From Larkinella rosea (GTDB lineage Bacteria > Bacteroidota > Bacteroidia > Cytophagales > Spirosomataceae), in the NCBI RefSeq assembly GCF_003858635.1, contig NZ_RQJO01000009.1, positions 62,001 to 126,000 on the forward strand: 64,000 nt of DNA, in the 5' to 3' direction. How positions within the stretch are numbered: the stretch's first letter is position 1; every line of letters begins with the position of its first letter. The position numbers and the translations under genes were made by a program. Under the pieces are notes generated by a model. The model ran no database searches, was not told the DNA's origin, and was given only the letters and a program-made list of their open reading frames with translations. Below, piece by piece: positions 26,470-34,356 of the stretch.

Positions 26470-27132
26470 CTACATTTCCATTTGAGTCCATCCACTAACA
26501 GGTGGAAGTAACAATCTTTCTCCTTCTGCTGATTTTGTAATTATACCTATACTATTACTCAACCATTTGAAGAATTCCGAAAATTTATAACCTGCTAAAG
26601 AAAGAGGAGGGGTGTTTGGCGGACAAATTTGTGAGAGTTTTTGATGGTTATAACCTTGCACTCCTAGGGCCCAAAAGGTAAACTTTTTACTATCGTTAGC
26701 TTGTCTAATTTGTGTAGAAAGCCCTTTTACATCTTGATCTCCATCAGGCTCACCATCAGTTATTAACACAATCATGGGACGAAAGTAATTTTGCCCTGTG
26801 TTTCTGTACCATTCTTTACGGTTCTCAACCATATCGGCAGCTAATCGAACACCATCAACTAATTTAGTGCTGCCACTTATCGAAAGAGTTGGCATTTCAA
26901 AATTACCAACTAATGCTGGGTCTTGAATGCATTTTACACTGCTTCCAAAGGTAACAATACTTACCTCAAGCCGTTGAGATGCAAGAAAGTCTTTTGTCAC
27001 CTCTTGGTGAAATTCTTGTAACCCTTGGTTAAGTTGTCTAATTGGTTCTCCACCCATAGAACCAGAGACATCTAAAACCAACACACAAAGGCACTTTTGT
27101 TCGTAATTATCTGGAGATTCGCCGGTAAACAT
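26470..27132 (-). CDS. von Willebrand factor A domain protein (YegL/TerY type)
   Basis: The ATG at 27132 gives 220 residues; the longer frame would need a TTG start. It is a single vWA domain with the metal-ion-dependent adhesion site DVSGS (Asp21, Ser23, Ser25), a downstream SGSTKLVDG threonine loop, and ITDGEPDGD. This is the TerY/YegL type, cytosolic, without a signal peptide. It is first gene of the VWA-PP2C-kinase operon, so it probably scaffolds or presents substrates to the kinase/phosphatase pair (predicted for TerY-P systems). No tellurite-resistance genes are nearby. Confidence 0.88.
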   Translation of the reverse strand: MFTGESPDNYEQKCLCVLVLDVSGSMGGEPIRQLNQGLQEFHQEVTKDFLASQRLEVSIVTFGSSVKCIQDPALVGNFEMPTLSISGSTKLVDGVRLAADMVENRKEWYRNTGQNYFRPMIVLITDGEPDGDQDVKGLSTQIRQANDSKKFTFWALGVQGYNHQKLSQICPPNTPPLSLAGYKFSEFFKWLSNSIGIITKSAEGERLLLPPVSGWTQMEM

Positions 27133-28076
27133 GTGAAATTGTAATTTTTTTTGATAGTTTATTGTTTTTATGAAAAGCAACCAAGTGGCAATATAAATAA
27201 AGATAAGTATATTATAATAATTGGCTCAGACTCATACTTTAGGAATACTTATAATTTTCACGAAAAAGACGACCAGGCTATATTCTTGACATATTCGTCG
27301 CTGCCATATTACTCTTACTATTTTATATCCCAGAAGGTATCAGAATTGTGACAGGTTGAACGCATAAAAAAGTACAACGGTTTTTCTTTGTAAAATACAA
27401 CAATTCGGTCTTTGAAAACCCTTTGAGATCTCTCTACAGCTAAAGCCGCTTTATTTTCCGACAAACTTTAGCCAAAGACCATAGCCATTGGGTTGTAAAA
27501 GCTCCTAAAGTCGTCACCAGAAACCGAATTGCATTTTTACCTGTGCCCAATTTGAAGTATTGTACCTTTAGATGCGTTTAACCTGGAATTGTGAGACTGT
27601 ATTCACATTAAATCCCGATCTTTTTAGAGTAGGGATTTAGAGCAAGTAATTTTGAAATGCCTTCTTTGATACTAGAGCGCCTTACTCCTTCCAGTGTTCT
27701 TCTTCGTTCGGTTCAAGCTGTACATAGACTTGGCTGAGGAAAGAGTGTATAAACTCGTATTGGTTTAATGTCTATGGGTTTGGGAAGTCCTATCTGATTT
27801 ATAGCGTATCTGGTATTCGCTCAACAATTTTCATTGTTTCTACAATTAATGTGCAAACCCTTTGTAATAAGGTCATAACTTGTTCCTTGTAGTCCGAAAA
27901 GCGATATATATCGAAATTGGTCGCTCTAGTTGGGTCAGATGGTTCTGTTATATACTCTAACCTTTAGTATTGGATTTGTTTTATTTCATATGTGCCGCTG
28001 TTGAGGAATTGAGCTTGCGAAAGATTCAAGAATTGTGTAGGTTGTAAATCTGTTTTTAAAATACCTTCAAAAGGAA
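27133..28076. other. 944-bp non-coding cargo junction
   Basis: Apart from the relic at 27691-27770 I see no gene. The stretch separates the minus-strand triad from the plus-strand nucleotidyltransferase pair and should carry both promoters, but no clear consensus is visible. Base composition shifts several times, consistent with successive insertions. Confidence 0.4.
27691..27770 (-). pseudogene. Relic of the small accessory protein encoded at 32055-32327
   Basis: The minus strand translates to LNQYEFIHSFLSQVYVQLEP NEEEHW. It parallels the tail of the intact protein (ANTRRYVQLSSLIGDLHVQL ESSEEE) in position and spacing. Upstream frames contain stops. It is probably a duplicated and decayed cargo-module edge. 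Confidence 0.4.
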
Positions 28077-28550
28077 ATGGTGAAACTTGATCATCCTCCG
28101 CTTTTAGGGGAAGGGTTTAGGACGATTGGTGTATGGCAGCTTGATGAATATTTCTTGCGTCCGTTTCAGGATACAGTTGTTGATCCCGCAAGGCGTCGGT
28201 ATTTAATCAACAACTTCAAACTATATTTGCGCGAACTGGTCAAATTGCAAATCCAAATTGAAATTTGGATTGATGGGTCTTTTACAACAAAAAGCCCTGA
28301 GCCTGATGATATTGATATAGTAGTATGGATTGATCAGCCTGATTTAGACACTCTGTCAGGACCGATGTTAGTATTATTTGATAGAATGATTACAGAAAGA
28401 GAGCTTGTAAAAGTCAGATATAATATTGATGTTTATCTTGGGGAAAGGGGGAATGAAAATGACGAAGCAAAATTCCTAAAATTGTTTACCGGAGGACATT
28501 TGGCTCACTACACGAAGGGGTTCTTTAAACTGATTTTAACGGATGTATAA
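28077..28550 (+). CDS. Nucleotidyltransferase-fold protein, DUF6932-like (157 aa)
   Basis: The centre carries the polymerase-beta-type signature: W-I-D-G-S-F (Gly67-Ser68), then PDDIDIVVWID (Asp78, Asp80), and a third acidic residue in YNIDVYL (Asp118). All three catalytic positions are present. The GSFxTxKxxPxDID spacing is that of DUF6932 proteins. Family relatives (MNT-type) modify a partner by nucleotide transfer, often as antitoxins. Its stop overlaps the next start by 8 bp, so the two are coupled. The ATG is only three bases from AAAAGG; a GTG one codon later is possible. Confidence 0.75.
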   Translation: MVKLDHPPLLGEGFRTIGVWQLDEYFLRPFQDTVVDPARRRYLINNFKLYLRELVKLQIQIEIWIDGSFTTKSPEPDDIDIVVWIDQPDLDTLSGPMLVLFDRMITERELVKVRYNIDVYLGERGNENDEAKFLKLFTGGHLAHYTKGFFKLILTDV

Positions 28551-29526
28551 CATTTCCAGGCTTGAAGATATTCTTGAAGACGCTAGGGGTATGCTGTCCG
28601 ATCACCAGGGACGTCTGAGAAGAAACCCAACTAGCCATTTTTACAAATCGCTGGTAGCCTCGTCTAAAGCAAGGGTTGAGGAATATACTACATTATTAAT
28701 ACAAGAGAAAGAGCGCAGGGGTAAGGAAATTGTTGAACTACGGCTCATTGGTCCAAAGGCAAACTTCGGAAGCTTGCCAGCCAATTTATTCAGCTTAGTA
28801 ACGGAATATTTTGAAGAGATGCTTGTACAGGCCGGACGGTTTATTCGATATGGTCACCATAATAAAGGAGCAACAGGTCAGACTCGAAAGCAGATGAATA
28901 TCCAGTTAAGCCAGATTTCTTCCGGTTCAACTCGACTATTCTTCACAATAGACTCACATCCTGATATGTATGGCAATAGCCTTACTGAGGATTGTTTATA
29001 CAAAACCTTTGACGTACTTCAGATACAAAAGACCGATGATATATCTGATCGTATTTCTCAATATGGAAAAGGTGGTGTCAAAAACATGAACAAACTTCTT
29101 AGGGGCCTTATCAATGCTGACTTGGAAGCTGAAATAAACTGGTTTGCGCCAAACGACAAACAAGTCTATTGGGAAGGAAATAAAGAAAAGCTCTTCCAAT
29201 TACAAACCACCCTAGAAAGTATGGCTCAAGCCGAGCCTGAAGAAAAACCATTTTATGGCACCATTATCACCGAAAGCATAAAAGGTCCTGGAAAATTTGA
29301 GGTAAAACTATGGCCAGCCGGTACAATTAGTGGTACAGTGCCAAAGGCGGTAATGGGGCAACTACTTTCTCTACATGTGGGAGAGACGTGCAAAGGGGTT
29401 GTTTATGAATTTATTAATGAGAATAGACTGACTGGAGATGTTCGACGATCCTACCAACTCAAATCAATTGAGGCAGCCGAAATTCCACCCGGTACCGCGT
29501 TTAATCAACTATCACTATTTAACTAG
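28543..29526 (+). CDS. Unknown protein partnered with the nucleotidyltransferase (327 aa)
   Basis: I do not recognise the family. Residues 1-70 are charged helices, probably coiled coil (LEDILEDARGMLSDHQGRLR). Residues ~75-195 are an alpha/beta region with SSGSTRLFFTIDSHPDMYGN. Residues ~235-327 look like a small beta-barrel (FYGTIITESIKGPGKFEVKL then AVMGQLLSLHVGETCKGVVY) ending AFNQLSLFN. There is no signal peptide. The 8-bp overlap with the nucleotidyltransferase gene implies a complex or modification target. A toxin-antitoxin or abortive-infection role is plausible but inferred. Confidence 0.6.
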   Translation: MYNISRLEDILEDARGMLSDHQGRLRRNPTSHFYKSLVASSKARVEEYTTLLIQEKERRGKEIVELRLIGPKANFGSLPANLFSLVTEYFEEMLVQAGRFIRYGHHNKGATGQTRKQMNIQLSQISSGSTRLFFTIDSHPDMYGNSLTEDCLYKTFDVLQIQKTDDISDRISQYGKGGVKNMNKLLRGLINADLEAEINWFAPNDKQVYWEGNKEKLFQLQTTLESMAQAEPEEKPFYGTIITESIKGPGKFEVKLWPAGTISGTVPKAVMGQLLSLHVGETCKGVVYEFINENRLTGDVRRSYQLKSIEAAEIPPGTAFNQLSLFN

Positions 29527-29776
29527 TTGCCTGAATATCTCTAGTTTTTGCAGGAACAGACTTCGGGTAAATTATTAAAGACCGCTTCTGACTAATCTTA
29601 TCATACATAACCTGCCTGTTTCCCATTTCCGTCGCTTTACCACGAGAAAGAGATCCCGAACCAGAACCATCAACTGCCGATCGAACTCGGCCAGCTTTAA
29701 CGGGTCTGATTCGCAAAGTTAGCAAAGCTCGGATCACTTGATGATCCAGCCATTTGACTTAGTAAGATGTTCGGGC

Positions 29777-30013
29777 TTAGTCGGCAGGCTTGGCGATCAC
29801 CACCAAAGTTAACGTACCAACCACACCGATAAAAACCCAGATAAGGCGGCTGATTTGCTTCTCCATTGGCTTCCATGCCTTATGCTGGGCCTGTAAGTGT
29901 TTCTCATTACTAGCCTGCATCGGATCGTAATAGTGCACAGAGTCTGGAGTGGAATGATATCGGGCCTTGACAGGGTAAGTGCGGAGTAAAGGAGGAGCGT
30001 CTTCATCCATCAT
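29777..30013 (-). CDS. Small single-pass membrane protein (78 aa)
   Basis: Unrecognised. A polar N-terminal part (MMDEDAPPLLRTYPVKARYH, PMQASNEKHLQAQHKAWKPM) leads to one hydrophobic helix LIWVFIGVVGTLTLVVIA near the C-terminus, as in small tail-anchored proteins. The remainder of 29527-30200 holds nothing firm: a GTG-started frame at 29519-29737 is weak, and 30014-30200 is AT-rich promoter-like DNA. Confidence 0.45.
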   Translation of the reverse strand: MMDEDAPPLLRTYPVKARYHSTPDSVHYYDPMQASNEKHLQAQHKAWKPMEKQISRLIWVFIGVVGTLTLVVIAKPAD

Positions 30014-30200
30014 TAGACAGAATTGACGGGAAAGTCACATTCCTAATTTATACGAACGCTTAGAAGCTGACATTTAGAAATTACTTAGCAACGTCTAAAG
30101 GTATATTTAATAAGAATAACGGGTATTTCCCCTTTGTTTATTATTCATTCATTCTCTAACTTCATCTACTTGAAAACTTATTTTAAAATTTAGCGTACTT

Positions 30201-31805
30201 ATGTGTAAATTTTTGTTGGCTTTTTTTATTCTGATACTAGGAATATCGACCAGCAAGGCGGATGATATTATGAAATTTTCGGTACTGTTAGATTCACTGT
30301 CAATTAGAACTGAAAAGGTTTTTATTCTTATTGATAAAGTGATTATTAACGACATTTCGGATTCTGACTCATGGTTAATCGAAAATTACAGAAAAGTTAT
30401 TGAGGAGAATTATGATACAACTTATTATAGGTGGAGATTTCCCCAAAATAAATTTTATATTTGCAATCGACCTGTTCAAATAACAAATTGTAATTTCCAA
30501 AATGCAATTACATCTTTTTTTCCAAAAATTATATTTCAAAATTCGATAGAAATAAATAATTCCTTTAATAATAATAGTGCGCTAATTTTTTCAAATTCAC
30601 TTTTTTATGGAGATGTTAAATTTAGTAACATTAAAAATATGCTTTTATATAAATGTAATTTTTTCAATGATGTTTTTATTGAACTTCCTGAGAAAAGTGG
30701 AATTAATATTGTAAATTCTCTTTTCAAACCCAAATTTAGTAAACAAGATGACTGGGAAAGTTTATTTTTGAGTTTTCTTAGTTTAAGAGGTCAAGATGTT
30801 GATTTTGTGCAAATAGTTAAATCAAAATTTATTAAAGGTAACCATCAAGGATTAATTGATTTTGAAAACTTTAGTGTGAAAGATTTTTATTTTAATGATA
30901 ATTATGTTGAGGCAAAAATCCTTATACAAAGAACCTTTTTTTGGAACACGCTAAGTATAAGTAAATGTCAATTCAAGTCGAATGTAATTATGAATTCGTT
31001 TAAATTGCCGTCAGATAATCTTTTCTTCCCATTTGATCAAATAGAAGATTTGCTGAGTATATCAAGGGAATCTGGTGAAGCAATAGTTTTGAAAGATACT
31101 ATTGCAAAAATAACAAATATTGAGCTATACAATGGATATTTCATTGATAAAATGTTAGAAAGTTTAAAAAAACTAAATCTTTCTTTTAAAAATTCTGGTG
31201 ATAAAATTAGTGCAGATAATACATTTCTTTTATCAAAAAAAATAGAATTACAACAATCAAAGCTTCATTTAAAAGAAAAAATTTCTTTAGAAAATTCTAT
31301 AAATTTTTCTCTTAATTATTTTATTAGTTGGTATTCTGATTTTGGAACAAATCTAACGAAAGCGTTTATTAATAGCATACTAATAATAATTTCATTTTCA
31401 CTTATATATACTTTAGACTTTTTTATAGAATCTCAAAAAAAACCATTTAAAGTAAACAGAAAATATATATCATTGAGAAATAGCTTAAATTTATTGATCA
31501 AAAAATTAAACAAAAATGCTGTTACCATTTTGGGCAAATTTGGTATTTCCTTCAAAAAAAGATATTATTATAGAAAGAAAAAAATGTTATTTTTACTGTA
31601 TTTTAGTTATACAATTGAGGTGTTTTTTATTATTATGCATTCAATTTTATTAAGTGTTAATGCCTTCTTTACTTTAGGATATGGAGAACTAAGTGTCATG
31701 GGGAGTTTTAAATATGTAAAATACATTTATGTAATCGAAGGTCTTATTGGCTGGTTTTTACTAAGTTTTTTTGTAGTAAGCTTATTAGCTCAAACAATTG
31801 GATAG
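30201..31805 (+). CDS. Exported/membrane protein with beta-helix-like repeats and a C-terminal K+-channel pore (534 aa)
   Basis: A signal peptide (MCKFLLAFFILILGISTSKA) precedes ~330 residues of short Asn/Phe-rich strands: CNFQNAITSFF, SIEINNSFNNNSALIFSNSL, VKFSNIKNMLLYKCNFFNDV. These resemble pentapeptide or right-handed beta-helix coils. Helices follow at ~370-410 (INSILIIISFSLIYTLDFFI), a basic linker, and a two-helix channel at ~455-534. Its pore loop AFFTLGYGEL contains T491-L-G-Y-G495, the potassium selectivity filter. A beta-helix sensor coupled to an Ion_trans_2-type pore is my inference. It is very AT-rich, monocistronic and has a terminator at 31974. Confidence 0.65.
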   Translation: MCKFLLAFFILILGISTSKADDIMKFSVLLDSLSIRTEKVFILIDKVIINDISDSDSWLIENYRKVIEENYDTTYYRWRFPQNKFYICNRPVQITNCNFQNAITSFFPKIIFQNSIEINNSFNNNSALIFSNSLFYGDVKFSNIKNMLLYKCNFFNDVFIELPEKSGINIVNSLFKPKFSKQDDWESLFLSFLSLRGQDVDFVQIVKSKFIKGNHQGLIDFENFSVKDFYFNDNYVEAKILIQRTFFWNTLSISKCQFKSNVIMNSFKLPSDNLFFPFDQIEDLLSISRESGEAIVLKDTIAKITNIELYNGYFIDKMLESLKKLNLSFKNSGDKISADNTFLLSKKIELQQSKLHLKEKISLENSINFSLNYFISWYSDFGTNLTKAFINSILIIISFSLIYTLDFFIESQKKPFKVNRKYISLRNSLNLLIKKLNKNAVTILGKFGISFKKRYYYRKKKMLFLLYFSYTIEVFFIIMHSILLSVNAFFTLGYGELSVMGSFKYVKYIYVIEGLIGWFLLSFFVVSLLAQTIG

Positions 31806-31973
31806 TTAAATTATTATTCTGCTGACAAAAGCGAGAATCATATTTAATTGCATATAATTTGGGCGAAAGGGGGAGATGGTACACAGGATGGCGCATCAAG
31901 TAATGGTACAGGCAATGTATTTGTATGAGGAATGATGAAAGATTATTGCGCTTTCACATTATTTAATAAATAA

Positions 31974-31997
31974 AAAACCGGCGAGTTAGCCGGTTTT
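31974..31997. terminator. Bidirectional rho-independent terminator
   Basis: AAAACCGGC (31974-31982) and GCCGGTTTT (31989-31997) enclose the loop GAGTTA, with extra A residues upstream. It lies between the channel-like gene and the convergent 32055-32327 gene. Bases 31806-31973 hold no gene. Confidence 0.75.
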
Positions 31998-32054
31998 GTC
32001 AGTAGGTAAGTAAAATCAAAATTTCTTCATTTTAACCTCATTTGAAGTAGATAT

Positions 32055-32327
32055 TTAATTCTCTAAGTTCTCCTCCTCGCTTGATTCAAGCTGTACATGA
32101 AGATCTCCAATGAGTGAGCTTAGTTGTACGTAACGCCGTGTATTAGCCTCTATAACTGCGAGGTCGTGGGTGGTATGTGGATCACGTAATGAGGCCGAAA
32201 ACCATTCCGCTAGACAGGTTCGTAATTGGTGAGAAGACTCAGGATGGCTGAGTGTTGCGAGGATGCTGTCTGGAATGCGTACCGAGGCTGATCCTAGACC
32301 CGCTTGGTTAATCGTTGAGTTTGACAT
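32055..32327 (-). CDS. Small accessory-element protein (90 aa)
   Basis: Unrecognised. The N-terminal RIPDSILATLSHPESSHQLR is followed by helical segments (TCLAEWFSASLRD, LAVIEANTRRYVQLSSLIGD) and an acidic end. The composition suggests a small DNA-associated or regulatory protein. A decayed homologue of its C-terminus lies at 27691-27770, so the gene family is repeated within the element. It sits beside the structured-RNA candidate at 32377-32464. Confidence 0.5.
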   Translation of the reverse strand: MSNSTINQAGLGSASVRIPDSILATLSHPESSHQLRTCLAEWFSASLRDPHTTHDLAVIEANTRRYVQLSSLIGDLHVQLESSEEENLEN

Positions 32328-32376
32328 TTTTGTTTTCGCTGTTGTCCTTATGTAGCATCGGACGTGAAAGATTAAA

Positions 32377-32464
32377 AGGGCCGCTATATGTCCCGTTGCG
32401 AAAGTCCAATGTCAGGGGCTTGCATACGCCATTACAACGTAGGCACGGGGTTATAGCGACCCTT
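32377..32464. ncRNA. Candidate structured RNA or replication-origin hairpin
   Basis: AAGGGCCGCTATA (32377-32389) pairs with TATAGCGACCCTT (32452-32464), 12 of 13 positions. Inside, CCCGT (32391-32395) pairs with ACGGG (32445-32449). A ~48-base interior remains. Conserved pairing in two co-axial stems suggests a folded RNA or a cruciform replication/transfer site. The strand is undecided. The rest of 32328-32754 is AT-rich and empty. Confidence 0.4.
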
Positions 32465-32754
32465 CAAATATAGCAGAGCTATCAAAGGGTAGCAAAACCA
32501 AAAACCGTCTGTGGGTTAACGTACCCATAACACTATAACTTTCGCGAAGGCTAAATTATGAAAAATAAAACATTTTCAAATTGTTTTTAATGCCAGAGAT
32601 AAAATAAAATATCGAGCATTTTAAATTGCAATATTGGTTTGTTAATTTGCAATATATCAGAGTATACTTGTTCATAAGTGGTTATATTTTAGTGTATTAA
32701 ATTTATTTTATCCTATTTAAGTTTTTTGTAATTCAATAATGTTAGTGTAGCTTT

Positions 32755-33162
32755 ATGAAATGTATTATCAGCAAAATATTTGTATTTATGCTTTTTTCAA
32801 AGCTTATATTCTATATTACTGGCGAGGCTTTCCCAATTAGTTTTAGCGGTAGCAATGAGAGAAATGTAAAAATCTTACCTTCACTAGTTATTGGAGTAGT
32901 TGATCTGGGAAATAATAATGCATATAATCAATACGGATGGAGCAGTGTGAAACCTGTAGTGGTAAATGAAAATCAGTTATATGTGGTAGACTTTCCCGAA
33001 TGTATCTGGTGGGCTAGGGTGGATGAGAACTCATGGCCTGAATCGGACGGCGAATTGAATCAGACGGAAGATGAGTCTTGGCTGTGGGAGCCGGAAAAAT
33101 ATGGTCTGCTTATTTTTGGAGAAGAGTTCAGGAATAGGATTAATCAAATTTACTTGTTTTAA
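32755..33162 (+). CDS. Exported hypothetical protein (135 aa)
   Basis: Unrecognised. The first ~25 residues (KCIISKIFVFMLFSKLIFYI) are a signal peptide or membrane anchor. The mature part is acidic and Trp-rich: WSSVKPVVV, FPECIWWARVDENSWPES, DESWLWEPEKYGLLIFGE. It is isolated between the structured-RNA candidate and a 374-bp gap (33163-33536). That gap holds only a nested hairpin at its end. Confidence 0.5.
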   Translation: MKCIISKIFVFMLFSKLIFYITGEAFPISFSGSNERNVKILPSLVIGVVDLGNNNAYNQYGWSSVKPVVVNENQLYVVDFPECIWWARVDENSWPESDGELNQTEDESWLWEPEKYGLLIFGEEFRNRINQIYLF

Positions 33163-33479
33163 TTCCTGAAGCGATTTTCGCAACTCATAAAAAAATACGA
33201 GAATAATAAGTGTAATATGTACGTTTATAAAAGATTTCTTGCTTCGTGTACATGCAATTTCGCAAGTCAGAATTTAGTCAAAATAGCGATAATGAGGGGT
33301 CGAGGACGCCCGCATGATAAATAGGTCGGAAAGGACCCATGCATGTTATTTATGTCATACATAAGGCGTGATCTCGGTGTTAGTGGAACTAATCACTTTC
33401 TTATAGATCGCGTCTCTACGGGCCTAAAATCAATTCTCATTCTGCGCTCTAGGAGCATGATTGCCGATAATATAAAAGC

Positions 33480-33516
33480 TGCCGGGCCAATGAGTAGATT
33501 TCTCACTAACCCGGCA
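33480..33516. terminator. Nested hairpin between convergent genes
   Basis: TGCCGGG (33480-33486) pairs with CCCGGCA (33510-33516). Inside, TGAG (33491-33494) pairs with CTCA (33502-33505). It lies just beyond the stop of the 33537-34232 gene, so it probably terminates that minus-strand transcript; there is no T-run. Confidence 0.5.
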
Positions 33517-33536
33517 TACTGTCATAGTATTACCGT

Positions 33537-34232
33537 TTACCGTCTGCCTAAAACTTCCGCTAGGACTTGGGGTAGGTTTTCGTATTCTGTCTCGCCCGGT
33601 GGGGTACCGATTTTGAATAACCAGCTATCAGACCAGGTAACGTAGGGGATAGACATTCTGACCCTTCTATTAAACTTAATATTGGCTTTTAGGCATACTT
33701 CTTCCATCCCATACCTAAAACCGCGCCGGTAAAATATTTCTTCTTTACGCGTTGTCGGCGGTAAAACTTTCCGTCCACTTGCATATACCTCTAATGATTC
33801 TTGGTTAGCTTGGAGTATATGATCAATGTTTTTCTTTAACGGTCTAAGTTTTTCCGCAAAGGTCACAAATCCATCGTAATAGCCCGCATTCCAAAACGCT
33901 GCTTCGCGAGTTGAAGTGTTGCGATCAAGGTATCCATCAATTTCGTTCTTTTCATTTTTCCACATGAGATAATAATCACCTAGTCCTAAATACTTCATAA
34001 ACGGGTAAAAAACATCATTATAATTTCGAAAGAAAAGATAGAATTCCCAATTAACAGATTTAGCCGTTTGTTCTTTAAGATTTGCAACAATGGCACTAAA
34101 CTCGTCAATGTATTCTTCCTTTACTCCACTGGCGAACATAAGTTGTTCATAATACCGGACCCGGTTTAAATATTTCTCTATATTGGTAAACAGCTTTTTA
34201 AGTTCTCTGTTATTGGGGATTTTAGCCTGCAT
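33537..34232 (-). CDS. Hypothetical protein of the element (231 aa)
   Basis: Unrecognised. It is mainly helical and rich in aromatic residues: RELKKLFTNIEKYLNRVRYY, WEFYLFFRNYNDVFYPFMKY, AAFWNAGYYDGFVTFAEKLR. There is no signal peptide or membrane segment. It lies at the border between the AT-rich cargo and the GC-richer replication module, on the module's strand, 124 bp from the Toprim gene. It could be the last core gene or the first cargo gene. Confidence 0.55.
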   Translation of the reverse strand: MQAKIPNNRELKKLFTNIEKYLNRVRYYEQLMFASGVKEEYIDEFSAIVANLKEQTAKSVNWEFYLFFRNYNDVFYPFMKYLGLGDYYLMWKNEKNEIDGYLDRNTSTREAAFWNAGYYDGFVTFAEKLRPLKKNIDHILQANQESLEVYASGRKVLPPTTRKEEIFYRRGFRYGMEEVCLKANIKFNRRVRMSIPYVTWSDSWLFKIGTPPGETEYENLPQVLAEVLGRR

Positions 34233-34356
34233 TTGAGTTGAAAATTAAAGATTATTACTATAAACATGATCTGGCTCGATTTCGGGATTAATGTAAGTTT
34301 TCCTCCCATTAATTTAAAACCTTACGGCCCCCGTATACGTGTCTGCTGTCGGATCT

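Noticed and set aside
29519-29737. GTG-started 72-codon minus-strand frame
   Set aside because: Overlaps the end of the 28543-29526 gene and shows no convincing domain; could be a relic.
33343-33645. 100-codon plus-strand frame
   Set aside because: It overlaps a hairpin and the end of the convergent minus-strand gene and has no protein-like features.
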